From positions 124,001-188,000 of the forward strand of contig NC_013169.1 of assembly GCF_000023925.1 (NCBI RefSeq): a stretch of 64,000 bases of DNA, read 5' to 3'. The notes under the pieces were generated by a model that was not told where the DNA came from, did no database searches, and worked only from the letters and a program-made list of their open reading frames with translations. The position numbers and the translations under genes were made by a program. Each line of letters starts with the position of its first letter. Within the stretch, counting starts at the first letter, position 1. Of this stretch, positions 43,143 through 52,876 are shown one piece after another. The DNA is from Kytococcus sedentarius DSM 20547. Lineage in GTDB: Bacteria; Actinomycetota; Actinomycetes; Actinomycetales; Dermatophilaceae.

Positions 43143-43184
43143 GCGGCCGCGTCACCCGGGTGCTCACCCGGGTGACGCGGCCGC
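43143..43184. terminator. Bidirectional terminator-like hairpin (20-bp perfect stem)
   Basis: GCGGCCGCGTCACCCGGGTG is followed after CT by its exact inverse complement, between the convergent DUF4446 and lipid kinase genes. No U-run follows, as is usual for high-GC actinobacterial terminators. Confidence 0.75.
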
Positions 43185-43207
43185 CGACGGCCCCACACCG
43201 GCCCGCC

Positions 43208-44200
43208 TCAGGCCGCGGAGCCCGCCCGCCGGGCCCCGCGTTGGCCCTCGGGTCGCACCCGCACGGTCAGCGCCTCGGGCACGATCCGCCCGGCGATGCG
43301 CGTCACGTAGCCGACGCCGTCGCCGTCCACCTGGGCGCGGGTGGGCGTGGCGAGCTGCACGTCCACCTGGGTGCCCTGGTGGTAGGAGACGTTGCCGCCG
43401 CCCACCGAGCCGCGGGTGACCATGCCGGCCACGACCCCGGCCCACCCGGTGATGCCGCGCGGCGCCACCACGAGGGTGTCCAGCTGTCCGTCGTCGATGC
43501 GGGCCTCGGGCAGCACCGCCACCCCTCCCTGCAGCTTGCCGACGTTGCCGAACAGCACGCTGCGGATCTTCTTGTGCACCGGCTCGTCCTCGCCGGTGCG
43601 GATGCTGGCGGGCACCGGGGTGTCGTAGCCCAGCAGCACCGCGGAGCGTGCGTAGGCCATCCAGCCGAAGCGCTTCTTCACCTCGTCGTCGGTGGACTCC
43701 ATGACGTCGGCATCCATGCCCACCCCGCCCATCACCAGGAAGTACTCCTCGTGGGTCTCGCCGTCGGTGTCCCAGTAGCGCACCTGGCCCACGTCCACCC
43801 GCCGGTCGGCGCCGGTGAGGGCGAGGTTCAGGGCGTCCTCGCGGGAGGTCACGGGCAGGTCGAGATTGCGGGCCAGCAGGTTGCCCGTGCCGCCGGGCAC
43901 CAGGCCGAGCGGCACCTTGGTCCCCACCAACTGGCTGGCCACGGTCCGCACGGTGCCGTCCCCGCCGATGGGGACCACCAGGTCGCAGCCGGCGTCCAGC
44001 ACCTCGCGGGCCTGACCGGCGCCGGGGTCCTCCTCGGTGGTCTCGAGCCAGAGCGGCTCGTCCCACCCGTTCTCGGCGCAGATCCGCTCCATCTGGCGGC
44101 GGACGTCGTCCACGTCGTCGAACTTGATGGGGTTGATGACGAAGCCCGCCCGCTGGCGGCCGACCCCATCGCGTCCGGTGGCCTCTGCAGTGGTGGGCAT
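43208..44200 (-). CDS. Diacylglycerol/lipid kinase family protein
   Basis: A 330-residue DAGK_cat enzyme. [20 protein letters not shown] opens the fold, [20 protein letters not shown] is the Gly-Gly-Asp-Gly-Thr nucleotide motif, and [20 protein letters not shown] is the second signature. [15 protein letters not shown] matches the C-terminal D-D-G-x-L-D motif. It phosphorylates diacylglycerol, sphingoid or related lipids. It is divergent from serS, whose start is 41 bases away. Confidence 0.9.
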   Translation of the reverse strand: MPTTAEATGRDGVGRQRAGFVINPIKFDDVDDVRRQMERICAENGWDEPLWLETTEEDPGAGQAREVLDAGCDLVVPIGGDGTVRTVASQLVGTKVPLGLVPGGTGNLLARNLDLPVTSREDALNLALTGADRRVDVGQVRYWDTDGETHEEYFLVMGGVGMDADVMESTDDEVKKRFGWMAYARSAVLLGYDTPVPASIRTGEDEPVHKKIRSVLFGNVGKLQGGVAVLPEARIDDGQLDTLVVAPRGITGWAGVVAGMVTRGSVGGGNVSYHQGTQVDVQLATPTRAQVDGDGVGYVTRIAGRIVPEALTVRVRPEGQRGARRAGSAA

Positions 44201-44241
44201 GCCCCTACGGTACGCGGCCGCCGTCTCGTAGGCTGGGCAGC

Positions 44242-45522
44242 GTGATCGACATCCGAGAGCTCCGTGCCAACCCCGACGCCGTGCGCGCCAGCCAGCGCAC
44301 CCGAGGTGAGGACGAGTCCGTGGTGGACCGCGTGCTCGAGGTCGAGGCCCGCTCTCGCTCCAAGCAGGCGGAGTTCGAGTCCCTCCGCGCCGAGCAGAAG
44401 ACCTTCGGCAAGACCATCGCCCAGGCGCCGGCCGACCAGAAGGCCGAGCTGGCCGCGCAGGGCAAGGAGATGGCCGCCCGCGTCAAGGCGCTGGAGGCCG
44501 AGGCCGGGGAGCTGGCCGCGGAGGCCGACCGCCTGCTGCGCACCATCGGCAACGTCGTGAAGCCGCAGGTGCCCGCTGGGGGCGAGGACGACTTCGAGGT
44601 GCTGGAGGAGGTCGGCACCCCCCGCGACTTCGCGGCCGAGGGATTCGAGCCCCGGGACCACCTGGAGCTCGGCGAGCTGCTGGGCGCCATCGACATGGAG
44701 CGCGGCGCCAAGGTCTCCGGCTCGCGCTTCTACTTCCTCACCGGCATCGGCGCCCGCCTCGAGCTGGCGATGATGAACATGGCCCTGGACCTCGCCCTGA
44801 AGAACGGCTTCACCCCGATGATCACCCCGTCGCTGGTGAACCCGGACGTGATGGCCGGCGCCGGCTTCCTCGACAGCCATGCCGATGAGGTGTACCACCT
44901 GGAGGCCGACGACCAGTACCTCGTGGGCACCTCCGAGGTCGCCCTGGCCGGCTACCACGCCGACGAGATCCTCGACCTCGCCGACGGGCCGCGCCGCTAC
45001 GCCGGCTGGTCCACCTGCTACCGCCGCGAGGCCGGCAGCCACGGCAAGGACACCCGCGGCATCATCCGCGTGCACCAGTTCACCAAGCTGGAGATGTTCA
45101 TCTACTGCACGGCCGAGGAGGCCGAGACGGAGCACGAACGCCTGCTGGCCCTGGAGAAGGAGATGCTCGGCGCGATGGAGCTGCCCTACCGCGTGATCGA
45201 CGTGGCCGCGGGTGACCTGGGTGGCCCGGCGGCGCGGAAGTTCGACTGCGAGGCCTGGGTGCCCACGCAGGGCAAGCACCGCGAGCTGACCTCTACCTCC
45301 AACTGCACCACCTTCCAGGCCCGTCGCCTGCGCACGCGGGAGCGCGTGGCCGGTGGCAAGGGCACACAGGTGGTGGCCACGCTCAACGGCACGCTCGCCA
45401 CGACCCGCTGGCTGGTGGCCATCCTGGAGAACCACCAGCTCCCCGACGGGTCGGTGCGCGTGCCCGAGGCGTTGCGGCCGTACCTGGGTGGCCTCGAGGT
45501 CATCGAGCCCGTCGGCCGATGA
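44242..45522 (+). CDS. serS: Seryl-tRNA synthetase
   Basis: A 426-residue class II synthetase. It begins [20 protein letters not shown], continues with the antiparallel coiled arm (about 30-100), and has the catalytic motifs: motif 2 [40 protein letters not shown] and motif 3 [20 protein letters not shown]. It charges tRNA-Ser. TAGGCT lies before GTG 44242, and it overlaps the HAD gene by four bases. Confidence 0.97.
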   Translation: MIDIRELRANPDAVRASQRTRGEDESVVDRVLEVEARSRSKQAEFESLRAEQKTFGKTIAQAPADQKAELAAQGKEMAARVKALEAEAGELAAEADRLLRTIGNVVKPQVPAGGEDDFEVLEEVGTPRDFAAEGFEPRDHLELGELLGAIDMERGAKVSGSRFYFLTGIGARLELAMMNMALDLALKNGFTPMITPSLVNPDVMAGAGFLDSHADEVYHLEADDQYLVGTSEVALAGYHADEILDLADGPRRYAGWSTCYRREAGSHGKDTRGIIRVHQFTKLEMFIYCTAEEAETEHERLLALEKEMLGAMELPYRVIDVAAGDLGGPAARKFDCEAWVPTQGKHRELTSTSNCTTFQARRLRTRERVAGGKGTQVVATLNGTLATTRWLVAILENHQLPDGSVRVPEALRPYLGGLEVIEPVGR

Positions 45523-46346
45523 CCGGCGCCACCCGCCCGCTGATGGTCTGCCTCGACCTGGACGGCACCACCATCGACTACGACAGCGTGCTGCACCCCG
45601 AGGTGCGCGATGCGGTGCTGGCCACCTCGGCGGCCGGCCACACCGTGCTCATCGCGACCGGCCGCACGCTCATGGCCACCCTGCCGCTGGCCCGTGAGCT
45701 GGAGCTGACCACCGGCTACCTGGTGTGCTCCAACGGCGCGGTGGTGGTGCGCCTGCACCCGGAGCTGCCGGACGGCCACGAGATCGTCGAGAAGGTGACC
45801 TTCGACCCGGGACCGGCGCTGGCACTGCTGCGCGAGCACCTGCCGGGGGCCTTCGTGGCGGCCGAGGTGATCGGGGTGGGTCACCGCATCAGCGAGGGCT
45901 TCCCCCAGGACCTGCTCCAGGGCGAGCTGACCCTGGCCAGCTGGGAGGAGCTGGGCTCCGAGCCGGTCACCCGCCTGACCTTCCACGACCCCGGCGGCAC
46001 CGAGCAGGAGTTCCTCGACGCGATCGACGACATCGGCCTGCACGGGGTGAACTACTCGGTGGGTTACACGGCGTGGCTGGACCTGGCGCCCGAGGGCGTC
46101 TCGAAGGCCTCCGCGCTGGAGGGTGTGCGCCGCTGGCTGGGGGTGGAGCCGGGCGACACCTTGGCCGTCGGTGACCAGCGCAACGACCTGGAGATGCTCG
46201 ACTGGGCCGCCCGGGGCGTGGCGATGGGGCAAGCGCCCGCCGAGGTGCTCGCGGCCGCCGACGAGGTGACCGGGCACGTGGACGACCACGGCCTGGCCCA
46301 GGTGCTGCGCTCGCTGGAGGGTGTCGAGGCGGTGCTGGACCGGTGA
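45519..46346 (+). CDS. HAD-superfamily hydrolase (Cof type)
   Basis: A 275-residue phosphatase with the Cof/Cap-C2 layout. [20 protein letters not shown] is motif I (nucleophile Asp), [20 protein letters not shown] motif II, and [20 protein letters not shown] motif IV with the GDxxND pair. The substrate is unknown (sugar phosphate or nucleotide). It lies between serS and a TrmH gene with four-base overlaps on both sides, a three-gene operon. Confidence 0.9.
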   Translation: MTGATRPLMVCLDLDGTTIDYDSVLHPEVRDAVLATSAAGHTVLIATGRTLMATLPLARELELTTGYLVCSNGAVVVRLHPELPDGHEIVEKVTFDPGPALALLREHLPGAFVAAEVIGVGHRISEGFPQDLLQGELTLASWEELGSEPVTRLTFHDPGGTEQEFLDAIDDIGLHGVNYSVGYTAWLDLAPEGVSKASALEGVRRWLGVEPGDTLAVGDQRNDLEMLDWAARGVAMGQAPAEVLAAADEVTGHVDDHGLAQVLRSLEGVEAVLDR

Positions 46347-47158
46347 GCCCGGCCCCACTGCACATCAGCAGCCCGGCGAACCCCCGCATCAAGGCGCTGC
46401 GTGAGTTGCGGCGCCGTCGGGCCCGTGAGGCCACCGGCAGCACGCTGGTGGAGGGCTACGAGGAGCTGCAGATCGCCCTGGCCGGCGGCGTGCGCCCGCG
46501 GGAGCTGTACCTCTGTGAGGAGCTGATGGCCGACCCCGCGGCCCAGCAGGACGTGGTGGAGCTGGCCTCGCAGCGGGGGGCCGGCATCGTCACGCTGAGC
46601 CGGGCCGTCTTCGAGAAGGCGGCCTACCGGGAGGGGCCCGACGGCTTCCTGGCCGTCGTGCCCACCCCCGGGGTGGCGCTGGCCGACCTGCCACAGCCGG
46701 ACGGGCCGGGGCTGTACGTGGTGGCCGAGCACCTGGAGAAGCCGGGCAACCTGGGCGCCATCCTGCGCACGGCGGACGCGGCGGGGGTCGATGCGGTGAT
46801 CGCGGCCGACCCGGTGACCGACTGGGGCAACCCGAACGTGGTGCGCGGCTCGAAGGGGACGGTGTTCTCGGTGCCGGTGGCCACCGCACCGACTCCCGAG
46901 GTGCTGGACTTCCTGGCCGGGCGCGGGATGACGCTGGTGGCGACCACGCCGCACACCGAGGTGCTGCACACGCAGGTGGACCTGACCGGCCCCGTCGCGA
47001 TCGCGGTCGGGGCGGAGAAGACGGGGCTCACCGCATCGGCGCTGGAGGGCGCGACCCACCGGGTGAGGATCCCGATGGTGGGTCGCGCGAACTCGCTCAA
47101 CGTCGCCACGAGCGCGGCGATCGTGGTCTACGAGGCGGTGCGGCAGCGGCTCGGCTGA
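46343..47158 (+). CDS. TrmH/SpoU-family RNA 2'-O-methyltransferase
   Basis: A 271-residue rRNA/tRNA ribose methylase. The N-terminal substrate-binding part (PRIKALRELRRRRAREATGS) is followed by the SPOUT knot: VVAEHLEKPGNLGAILRTAD, VVRGSKGTVFSVPVATAPTP and IAVGAEKTGLTASALEGATH with the terminal RVRIPMVGRANSLNVATSAA. Target nucleotide unknown. It overlaps the HAD gene (GTGA). Confidence 0.9.
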   Translation: MSPAPLHISSPANPRIKALRELRRRRAREATGSTLVEGYEELQIALAGGVRPRELYLCEELMADPAAQQDVVELASQRGAGIVTLSRAVFEKAAYREGPDGFLAVVPTPGVALADLPQPDGPGLYVVAEHLEKPGNLGAILRTADAAGVDAVIAADPVTDWGNPNVVRGSKGTVFSVPVATAPTPEVLDFLAGRGMTLVATTPHTEVLHTQVDLTGPVAIAVGAEKTGLTASALEGATHRVRIPMVGRANSLNVATSAAIVVYEAVRQRLG

Positions 47159-47222
47159 GTCCCGTTCGGCGCGTGGACAGGCCGATGTCGGACCCTGCCG
47201 CCGCCCGTGCGACGATGGCGCC

Positions 47223-47876
47223 ATGCGTATTGACCACGTCTCCTTCGCTGCTGGCCCCGAGGGTCTGGACGCCGCTGCCGCGCGTCTGGGAGAGGCCCTC
47301 GGCATCGAGGTCGTCGACGGTGGGAACCACCCCCGATTCGGCACCCGCAACATGGTGCTGCCTCTGGCCGACGGCCGGTGGGTGGAGGTCGTGGAGCCGT
47401 TGGAGCACCCGGTGACGGACAAGGTGCCCTTCGGCCAGGCCGTGAAGGCGCGCAGCGAGGCCGGTGGTGGCTGGCTCGGCTGGGTGGTGGCGATGGACGA
47501 CCTGTCACCGGTGGAGGAGCGGCTGGGGCGTGACTCCGTGCTGGGCAACCGCCACCGTCCGGACGGCACGGAGCTGACTTGGCGCCAGATCGGCGTGAAG
47601 GGCCTCATCGCCGACCCGCAGCTGCCCTTCTTCCTGCGCTGGGACGAGGGTCAGAAGCACCCCTCCGAGGTGGGCCCCTCGACCGCGACGCTGGCCAGTC
47701 TGCAGGTGGCCGGTGACCCCGGCCGGGTGCGGGACTGGCTGGGCCTGTCCGGCGAGCCGGGCACCGACCGTGAGGACTGGGAGCCGGAGGTGAGCTTCGA
47801 CTTCGTGGCCCCCAACGGCACCCCGGGCCTGCTCTCGGTGACCTTCCAGACGCAGAACGGTCCCGTCACCGTCTGA
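47223..47876 (+). CDS. VOC-family glyoxalase-like domain protein
   Basis: A 217-residue protein. MRIDHVSFAAGPEGLDAAAA opens a glyoxalase-like domain; VLPLADGRWVEVVEPLEHPV and LGWVVAMDDLSPVEERLG follow. It is longer than a single VOC module because a second, divergent half (ATLASLQVAGDPGRVRDWLG) is present. Function unknown. Confidence 0.8.
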   Translation: MRIDHVSFAAGPEGLDAAAARLGEALGIEVVDGGNHPRFGTRNMVLPLADGRWVEVVEPLEHPVTDKVPFGQAVKARSEAGGGWLGWVVAMDDLSPVEERLGRDSVLGNRHRPDGTELTWRQIGVKGLIADPQLPFFLRWDEGQKHPSEVGPSTATLASLQVAGDPGRVRDWLGLSGEPGTDREDWEPEVSFDFVAPNGTPGLLSVTFQTQNGPVTV

Positions 47877-47915
47877 GGCGGTTCTCCCGCAGCCCTGGTG
47901 GATGGGGGCGCGGGC

Positions 47916-49988
47916 TCACACCCGCGTGCCGGTACCCACGCTGACGCGGTGGCTGCCCAGCAGCACCCCGGCCAGCGGCACCAGCGAGAGCGCCGCAGCA
48001 CCCACCGGCGGCACCCACCCCGCCACCACGACCACCACCGCGATCGCGTGGTACGCGGCCGCCAGCATCACGTTCTGACCCACCACCGCGCCGGTGTGGC
48101 GGGTGAGGCTCACCGCATCGGCGATGGCGGCCATCTCCGGCCGCACGGTCTCCACCTGGGCCAGGACACGGTTGTCCTCGTCGGCCCACACGGGGGCGAT
48201 CACCAGGTCGGCGTGCACCGCCGCCTCGTCGGGGGTGTCACGGGTCAGCAGCGCCACCCGGTGCCCCTCGTCGAGCATCTCCTGCACCAGGGCCACCCGC
48301 CCGGCATCGTCCAGCCCGCCGGTCACCTCCGAGGCGTGCACCCCCACCCGCTCTGCCATGCGACGGGCCACGGCGGCCGGCTCGGCGCACATGAGGTGCG
48401 GCACCACATCGGCCCGCAGCAGGCGCTGCACCTCCTCGGACGCGCCGGGGCGCAACCGGTCGCGGAAGCGCAGCATGGCCGTGGGGCGCCCGCCCCAGCC
48501 CACGTAGGTCACGATCGCGTCGTCGTCCGGCTCGGGGCGCAGGCTGGGGGGGATGGAGTCGAACAGGTCCTCGGTGCCCAGCGTCACCTCCACGTCCTTG
48601 ATGCGGGCCGTCATCCCCGCCCCCCGCAGGGTGCGGTCGCTGATGGGGCGGGGCGTCATCGACCGTGCGCGGGCAGCGCTGGACAGGGCCCGCGCGATGG
48701 GTCCCTCGGCGTCCTGCGCGACGGACACCGCGGCCAGCAGCGCGGCATCGGGGTCCAGACCCGGCATCGGCAGGACCTCCACCAGCCGTGGGTGGCCGGT
48801 GGCGATGGCCGAGGAGGGGTCCACCAGGGCGAGGTCGATGTCGCGCGCCGATTGCAACGGACGGGCGCCCTTCATGCGTAGCCCCAGCAGCGCGCCGCGC
48901 AGGGTCGCGGCGCGCAGGGCCGTGGGCACGGCCGCCAGCACGGCGGCGGGGGAGGCCGCCAGCAGGACGGCGGTGGCCACCCGGGCGCCGGCGCCCGCAT
49001 CGGTCAGCAGTCCGTGGGCCAGGCCGGCCACGGTGGCGACGCCGAGCACCAGCGGCACGGCCCACCAGGCGGCCTTGTCGGTGGTGCGCTGGATGGGCAG
49101 GCGCGGCACACCCTCCCGGTAGCGCGCGGGAGCACCGGCCCGCACCGGGGCGTCGGGGGCCGGGGGGACCGGCAGCACCGGCCCGGACGGTTGCCGCAGG
49201 GCCGCCTGGGCGGGGCGCAGCACGCGTGCGATGGCGGTGTCGTCCCCCGCGCGCACGACGGTCCCCACCAGGGCGTTGCGCGGCACGGCGCCGGCCACCA
49301 CCACGTCGCCGGGGATCACCGGGTGGGCGTCCGCGCGGTGGGTGAGGCGTTGCAGGGTCACCAGGCCCTCGCCGTCGGTGACCAGCAGATCGGCTGGGAC
49401 CACCGCGCCGGCCGGGACGAGCACCTCGTCGCCGGGCTCCAGCGATGCCCGCGGCACCGTGGTGCGGCGACGGGCGCCCCCGGACTCCACGATGCGGGTG
49501 GCCGTCACCCCCAGCGTGCGCCGCATCCGCAGCAGGCGCACGAGCAGTCGGCCGCGGGCCCAGCGCACGGCCCACGGCACCACGGCCAGCACGGCCGCGG
49601 CGGCGGTGGTGCCCACGAAGGCCGTGGTGTGACCCGTGGTGGCGAGCTCGGCGATGCCGTGCACGGCCGAGAGCACGCCGGCCGCCACCGGTAGCCACAG
49701 CACCGAGCGCCACGAGGCCCGCAGGTCCGCCACGGCGTGGGGGGCGGCCAGCGCCCACGCTCCCAGGGCCGGGATGGCCGTGAGCACCGCCGGGGCAGGG
49801 CCGGCCTCCACCAGGAACGCGGCCGCCAGTGCCACCAGTGTGAGCAGGACCGTGGCCACCGCGGCGAACACGCCGCGGTCCGTGGACCGGCGGGTGGTGG
49901 GCGCACGCTCGTCGGTCCGGGGCGTGGACGAGTTCCCGAGGACGTCGCGGGGGTCGGTCTCGGCTGCGGGGCGGGAGGACTCGGCCAT
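47916..49988 (-). CDS. P-type-ATPase-like membrane pseudoenzyme
   Basis: A 690-residue protein with the P1B/heavy-metal ATPase layout: helices near residues 40-130, an actuator-like domain (VPRASLEPGDEVLVPAGAVV), a helix pair and a haloacid-dehalogenase-like domain. The phosphorylation motif D-K-T-G-T is VDPSSAIATG (about 388), the membrane Cys-Pro-Cys is ASPAAVLAAVPTAL, and TGE/GDGxND give DGEGLV/TRDTPD. It cannot be an ordinary ion pump. ATG 49988 is preferred. The gene is long and free of stops, so it appears maintained. Confidence 0.75.
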   Translation of the reverse strand: MAESSRPAAETDPRDVLGNSSTPRTDERAPTTRRSTDRGVFAAVATVLLTLVALAAAFLVEAGPAPAVLTAIPALGAWALAAPHAVADLRASWRSVLWLPVAAGVLSAVHGIAELATTGHTTAFVGTTAAAAVLAVVPWAVRWARGRLLVRLLRMRRTLGVTATRIVESGGARRRTTVPRASLEPGDEVLVPAGAVVPADLLVTDGEGLVTLQRLTHRADAHPVIPGDVVVAGAVPRNALVGTVVRAGDDTAIARVLRPAQAALRQPSGPVLPVPPAPDAPVRAGAPARYREGVPRLPIQRTTDKAAWWAVPLVLGVATVAGLAHGLLTDAGAGARVATAVLLAASPAAVLAAVPTALRAATLRGALLGLRMKGARPLQSARDIDLALVDPSSAIATGHPRLVEVLPMPGLDPDAALLAAVSVAQDAEGPIARALSSAARARSMTPRPISDRTLRGAGMTARIKDVEVTLGTEDLFDSIPPSLRPEPDDDAIVTYVGWGGRPTAMLRFRDRLRPGASEEVQRLLRADVVPHLMCAEPAAVARRMAERVGVHASEVTGGLDDAGRVALVQEMLDEGHRVALLTRDTPDEAAVHADLVIAPVWADEDNRVLAQVETVRPEMAAIADAVSLTRHTGAVVGQNVMLAAAYHAIAVVVVVAGWVPPVGAAALSLVPLAGVLLGSHRVSVGTGTRV

Positions 49989-50194
49989 GATGTGGCTACG
50001 GTACTTGGCCCACTCTCCTCGGCGCCGTGCGACCGGGTACCCGCCCCCGGGCCCCGCGAGCCCCCGGCCCCCGAGCACCCGGTACCCGGCGTCCCGGGTG
50101 CCCACGGGGTGGCGTGCTCCCCGTGTTTGAATGGCCCGCCGGTGGCCCGAGGGGGCGGTCACCCGCGCCCGACCAGCCCCCGACGGAGGTGCCC

Positions 50195-50809
50195 ATGCCG
50201 GCCGACACGCTCGCGCCCGACCACGCCGACCACGCCGACCGCTCGGAGTCCACGGTGCGCTCCGGCGCGCAGGTGGCGGTCTTCGCCGCCCTCATCGCCG
50301 CCCTGGCCGTAGTGCCGGGGCTGCTGATCTTCGGTGGCTCGGTCCCGGTGACCCTGCAGACGCTGGGGGTGACGCTGGCGGCGCTGGCGCTCGGCCCGTG
50401 GGCGGGTGCCGCGGCGGTGCTCATCTACCTGGCGCTCATCGCCATCGGTCTGCCCGTGGGTAGCGGCGGCGCCGGCGGCCTGGGTGTGCTGACCGGCCCC
50501 ACCGGCGGCTACCTGGTGGGCTTCGTGCTGGGCGCCGTGGTGATCGGCGCGCTGGCCCGGCTCGCGATGCGCCGCGGCGGCCGGATGGTGGGTCTGTGGC
50601 TCTTCGTCGCCGGCCTGGCCGGCCTACCGGTGTTCTACGCCGTGGGGGTGCCGTGGCTGAAGTTCGCCACCGGCATGCCCTGGGGCTCCGCCTGGCAGCT
50701 GGGCGCCGCGGTATTCGTGCCCGGCGACCTGCTGAAGGCCGGGTTGGCCGCGGTCATCATCGCCGCGGTGGCCCGCGCCCTGCCCGACACCCTGCCGTCG
50801 GACCGCTGA
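50195..50809 (+). CDS. bioY: Biotin transporter S component BioY
   Basis: A 204-residue membrane protein with six helices. GGSVPVTLQTLGVTLAALAL is the BioY signature, with GLPVGSGGAGGLGVLTGPTG and GYLVGFVLGAVVIG. It binds biotin in the membrane. GGAGGT precedes ATG 50195. The ATPase and T components follow, completing an energy-coupling-factor transporter. Confidence 0.93.
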   Translation: MPADTLAPDHADHADRSESTVRSGAQVAVFAALIAALAVVPGLLIFGGSVPVTLQTLGVTLAALALGPWAGAAAVLIYLALIAIGLPVGSGGAGGLGVLTGPTGGYLVGFVLGAVVIGALARLAMRRGGRMVGLWLFVAGLAGLPVFYAVGVPWLKFATGMPWGSAWQLGAAVFVPGDLLKAGLAAVIIAAVARALPDTLPSDR

Positions 50810-50823
50810 GCGCACCCGAGACC

Positions 50824-51516
50824 GTGTCCGGCCCGGGCCCCGTGATCCGCTTCGAGGACGTGAGCCTCACCCGGCAGGGCCGCACCGCACTCGAGGGGGT
50901 GAGCCTGACCCTCACCGAGCCGCGCGTCGCCCTCATCGGCGCCAACGGGTCGGGCAAGTCCACGCTGGCGCGCTGCATCATCGGTTTGGACAAACCGACC
51001 GCCGGGCGGGTGGAGGTCAACGGTCTCGACGTGCGGCGCCAGGCCAGGGTGGTGCGGCGCGAGGTGGGCTTCCTGTTCAGTGACCCCGACCACCAGATCG
51101 TCATGCCCACCGTGCGCGAGGACCTGGAGTTCTCCGCCGGGCGGCGTGGGTGGTCGGCGGCGCAGCGGGCCGATGCGGTGGACGCCGCCCTGGTGCGCGC
51201 CGGGCTCGAGGGGCACGCGGACCACCCCTGCCACCTGCTCTCCGGCGGGCAGAAGCAGCTGCTGGCGCTCGCGGCAGTGCTGATGGCCGGGCCGAGCGTC
51301 CTGGTGGCCGACGAGCCGACCACCCTGTTGGACCTGCGCAACCGCCGCCGGGTGGCCGCAGAGTTGATGGCCCTGGAGCAGCAGGTGGTGCTCGTGACGC
51401 ACCACCTGGACCTCATCGAGGGGGTGGACCGCGTCGTCGTGCTCGATGAGGGGCGCGTGGTGTGCGACGACCGCCCGGAGGTCTCGATTCCCTTCTACGA
51501 GCGGCTGATGGCGTGA
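50824..51516 (+). CDS. bioM: Biotin ECF transporter ATPase BioM
   Basis: A 230-residue ABC ATPase. VALIGANGSGKSTLARCIIG is Walker A, FLFSDPDHQIVMPTVREDLE carries the Q-loop with the ECF-type Asp-Pro-Asp-x-Q, LLSGGQKQLLALAAVLMAGP the signature, and VLVADEPTTLLDLRNRRRVA Walker B. VTHHLDLIEG is the switch. It starts 14 bases after bioY and overlaps bioN by four bases. Confidence 0.93.
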   Translation: MSGPGPVIRFEDVSLTRQGRTALEGVSLTLTEPRVALIGANGSGKSTLARCIIGLDKPTAGRVEVNGLDVRRQARVVRREVGFLFSDPDHQIVMPTVREDLEFSAGRRGWSAAQRADAVDAALVRAGLEGHADHPCHLLSGGQKQLLALAAVLMAGPSVLVADEPTTLLDLRNRRRVAAELMALEQQVVLVTHHLDLIEGVDRVVVLDEGRVVCDDRPEVSIPFYERLMA

Positions 51517-52142
51517 GCGCCATCGGCGTCGCGGTGCCGGGGGACTCGTGGCTGCACCGGTTGCCTGCGGGGTGGAAGGTCGGCGGGTTGGCGGTCGCGA
51601 CGCTGGGCATGTACCTGCTGGGGGACTGGCGGGCGGCGCTGGGTGCGTTCGCGGTGTCCTTGCTGGTGCTGGCCTCGGCACGGCTGCCGTGGGAGGCCGT
51701 GCGCCTGCCCCTGCGGATGGTGCTGCTGCTCACCGTGGTGCTCGGTGTGGTGCAGTGGGCGTTCGTCGACGCCGAGCACGCCCTGCGCGCGGCCGGGCGG
51801 GTGGGCAGCGCCATCGTGCTGGCGTGGACGGTCTCGCTGACCACTCCGGTGGGCGCGATGATGCGGGTGCTGCAGGCGGTGCTGTCGCCGTTGCGGCGGT
51901 TGGGGGTGGACACCGACCACTGGGGGCTGGTGGTGTCGATGGCGGTGCGCTCGGTACCGCTCATGGTGGCCGCGGCGCAGTCCACCAACGAGGCCCGCAT
52001 CGCCCGCGGGCGGGGGTTGAGCGTGACGAGCTTCGCGATCCCCCTGGTCGTGCGGGCGCTGCGGGCCGCCGAGATGCTGGGGGACGCCCTGCTGGCCCGC
52101 GGCTACGAGCCGCAGGGGCGGCAGGGGAAGCGCCGGGGCTGA
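51513..52142 (+). CDS. bioN: Biotin ECF transporter T component BioN
   Basis: A 209-residue membrane protein with about five helices. LVVSMAVRSVPLMVAAAQST is followed by the coupling helix NEARIARGRGLSVTSFAIPL, which contains the Ala-Arg-Gly motif that links T components to the ATPases. Another hydrophobic segment ends with MLGDALLARGYEPQGRQ. It overlaps bioM (GTGA). Confidence 0.92.
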   Translation: MSAIGVAVPGDSWLHRLPAGWKVGGLAVATLGMYLLGDWRAALGAFAVSLLVLASARLPWEAVRLPLRMVLLLTVVLGVVQWAFVDAEHALRAAGRVGSAIVLAWTVSLTTPVGAMMRVLQAVLSPLRRLGVDTDHWGLVVSMAVRSVPLMVAAAQSTNEARIARGRGLSVTSFAIPLVVRALRAAEMLGDALLARGYEPQGRQGKRRG

Positions 52143-52151
52143 GGGGCGGCC

Positions 52152-52658
52152 TCACGGCCGCGCGGACCAGGGCTCGACGGTGCCCACGACGGTGCGGGCC
52201 GCGCGGCGGCGCCAGGCCTCCAGCACCCCGGCAGCGATCTCGGTGTTCGTCAGCCAGCGGGAGCGGCCACCCTCGGCGACGAAGCCGAGCACCACGGTGC
52301 GGTAACCCTCCCCGGCCCAGCCGGGCGTGGGGTGCGGGCGGGACGGGTCGGCGCTCGCGCTGCCCAGGACGTGGAGGAACGACCCGCTGACGTGGCGGGC
52401 TACCACCTCCGGGGCGTGCGGTGCGGAGGAGTGGGCCCACACGAGGGCGCCGTCGAAGAGGCCGTCCTCCTGCGTCACGGCCACGAGGGCGGCGTCCAGC
52501 GCCGCGGCGTCGCCGTAGTCCACGAGCAGCGGGTGCAGGCGCGGGTGCTCCAGCGCCGGGGCGCGCCGGGCGAGCACCCACAGCTCGTGCCCGTCGGCCA
52601 GGAGCCCCTCGACCGTGCTGAGCAGCATCCCGGTGCCGCCGACGACGAGGACCCTCAT
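52152..52658 (-). CDS. SDR-like NAD(P)-binding protein
   Basis: A 168-residue protein with the Rossmann start MRVLVVGGTGMLLSTVEGLL and LWVLARRAPAL. The catalytic Tyr-x3-Lys of extended SDRs is not evident, and the chain is short compared with 250-residue enzymes, so it is a regulatory or atypical member. AGGAGG lies upstream of ATG 52658. It is convergent with bioN (9-base gap). Confidence 0.8.
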   Translation of the reverse strand: MRVLVVGGTGMLLSTVEGLLADGHELWVLARRAPALEHPRLHPLLVDYGDAAALDAALVAVTQEDGLFDGALVWAHSSAPHAPEVVARHVSGSFLHVLGSASADPSRPHPTPGWAGEGYRTVVLGFVAEGGRSRWLTNTEIAAGVLEAWRRRAARTVVGTVEPWSARP

Positions 52659-52876
52659 GCAACCTCCTGGGTGGCGTTGTCTGTGGCGGCAGTTTTCCAG
52701 ACAGGGGCGGCCGTGTGTCCCCACGGGTAGCGGCTCTTTCCGGGGTGAGCAGCACTGGCCGCACCGGGTGCGCCCGCACGAACCAGCCTGCCCTGAAGCT
52801 ACGTTTCAGGCTCCGGGACGGCTGGTCTTGACACTGGGTGGCTGAGAATGGCGGACATGATGATGCGCATGGTGGA

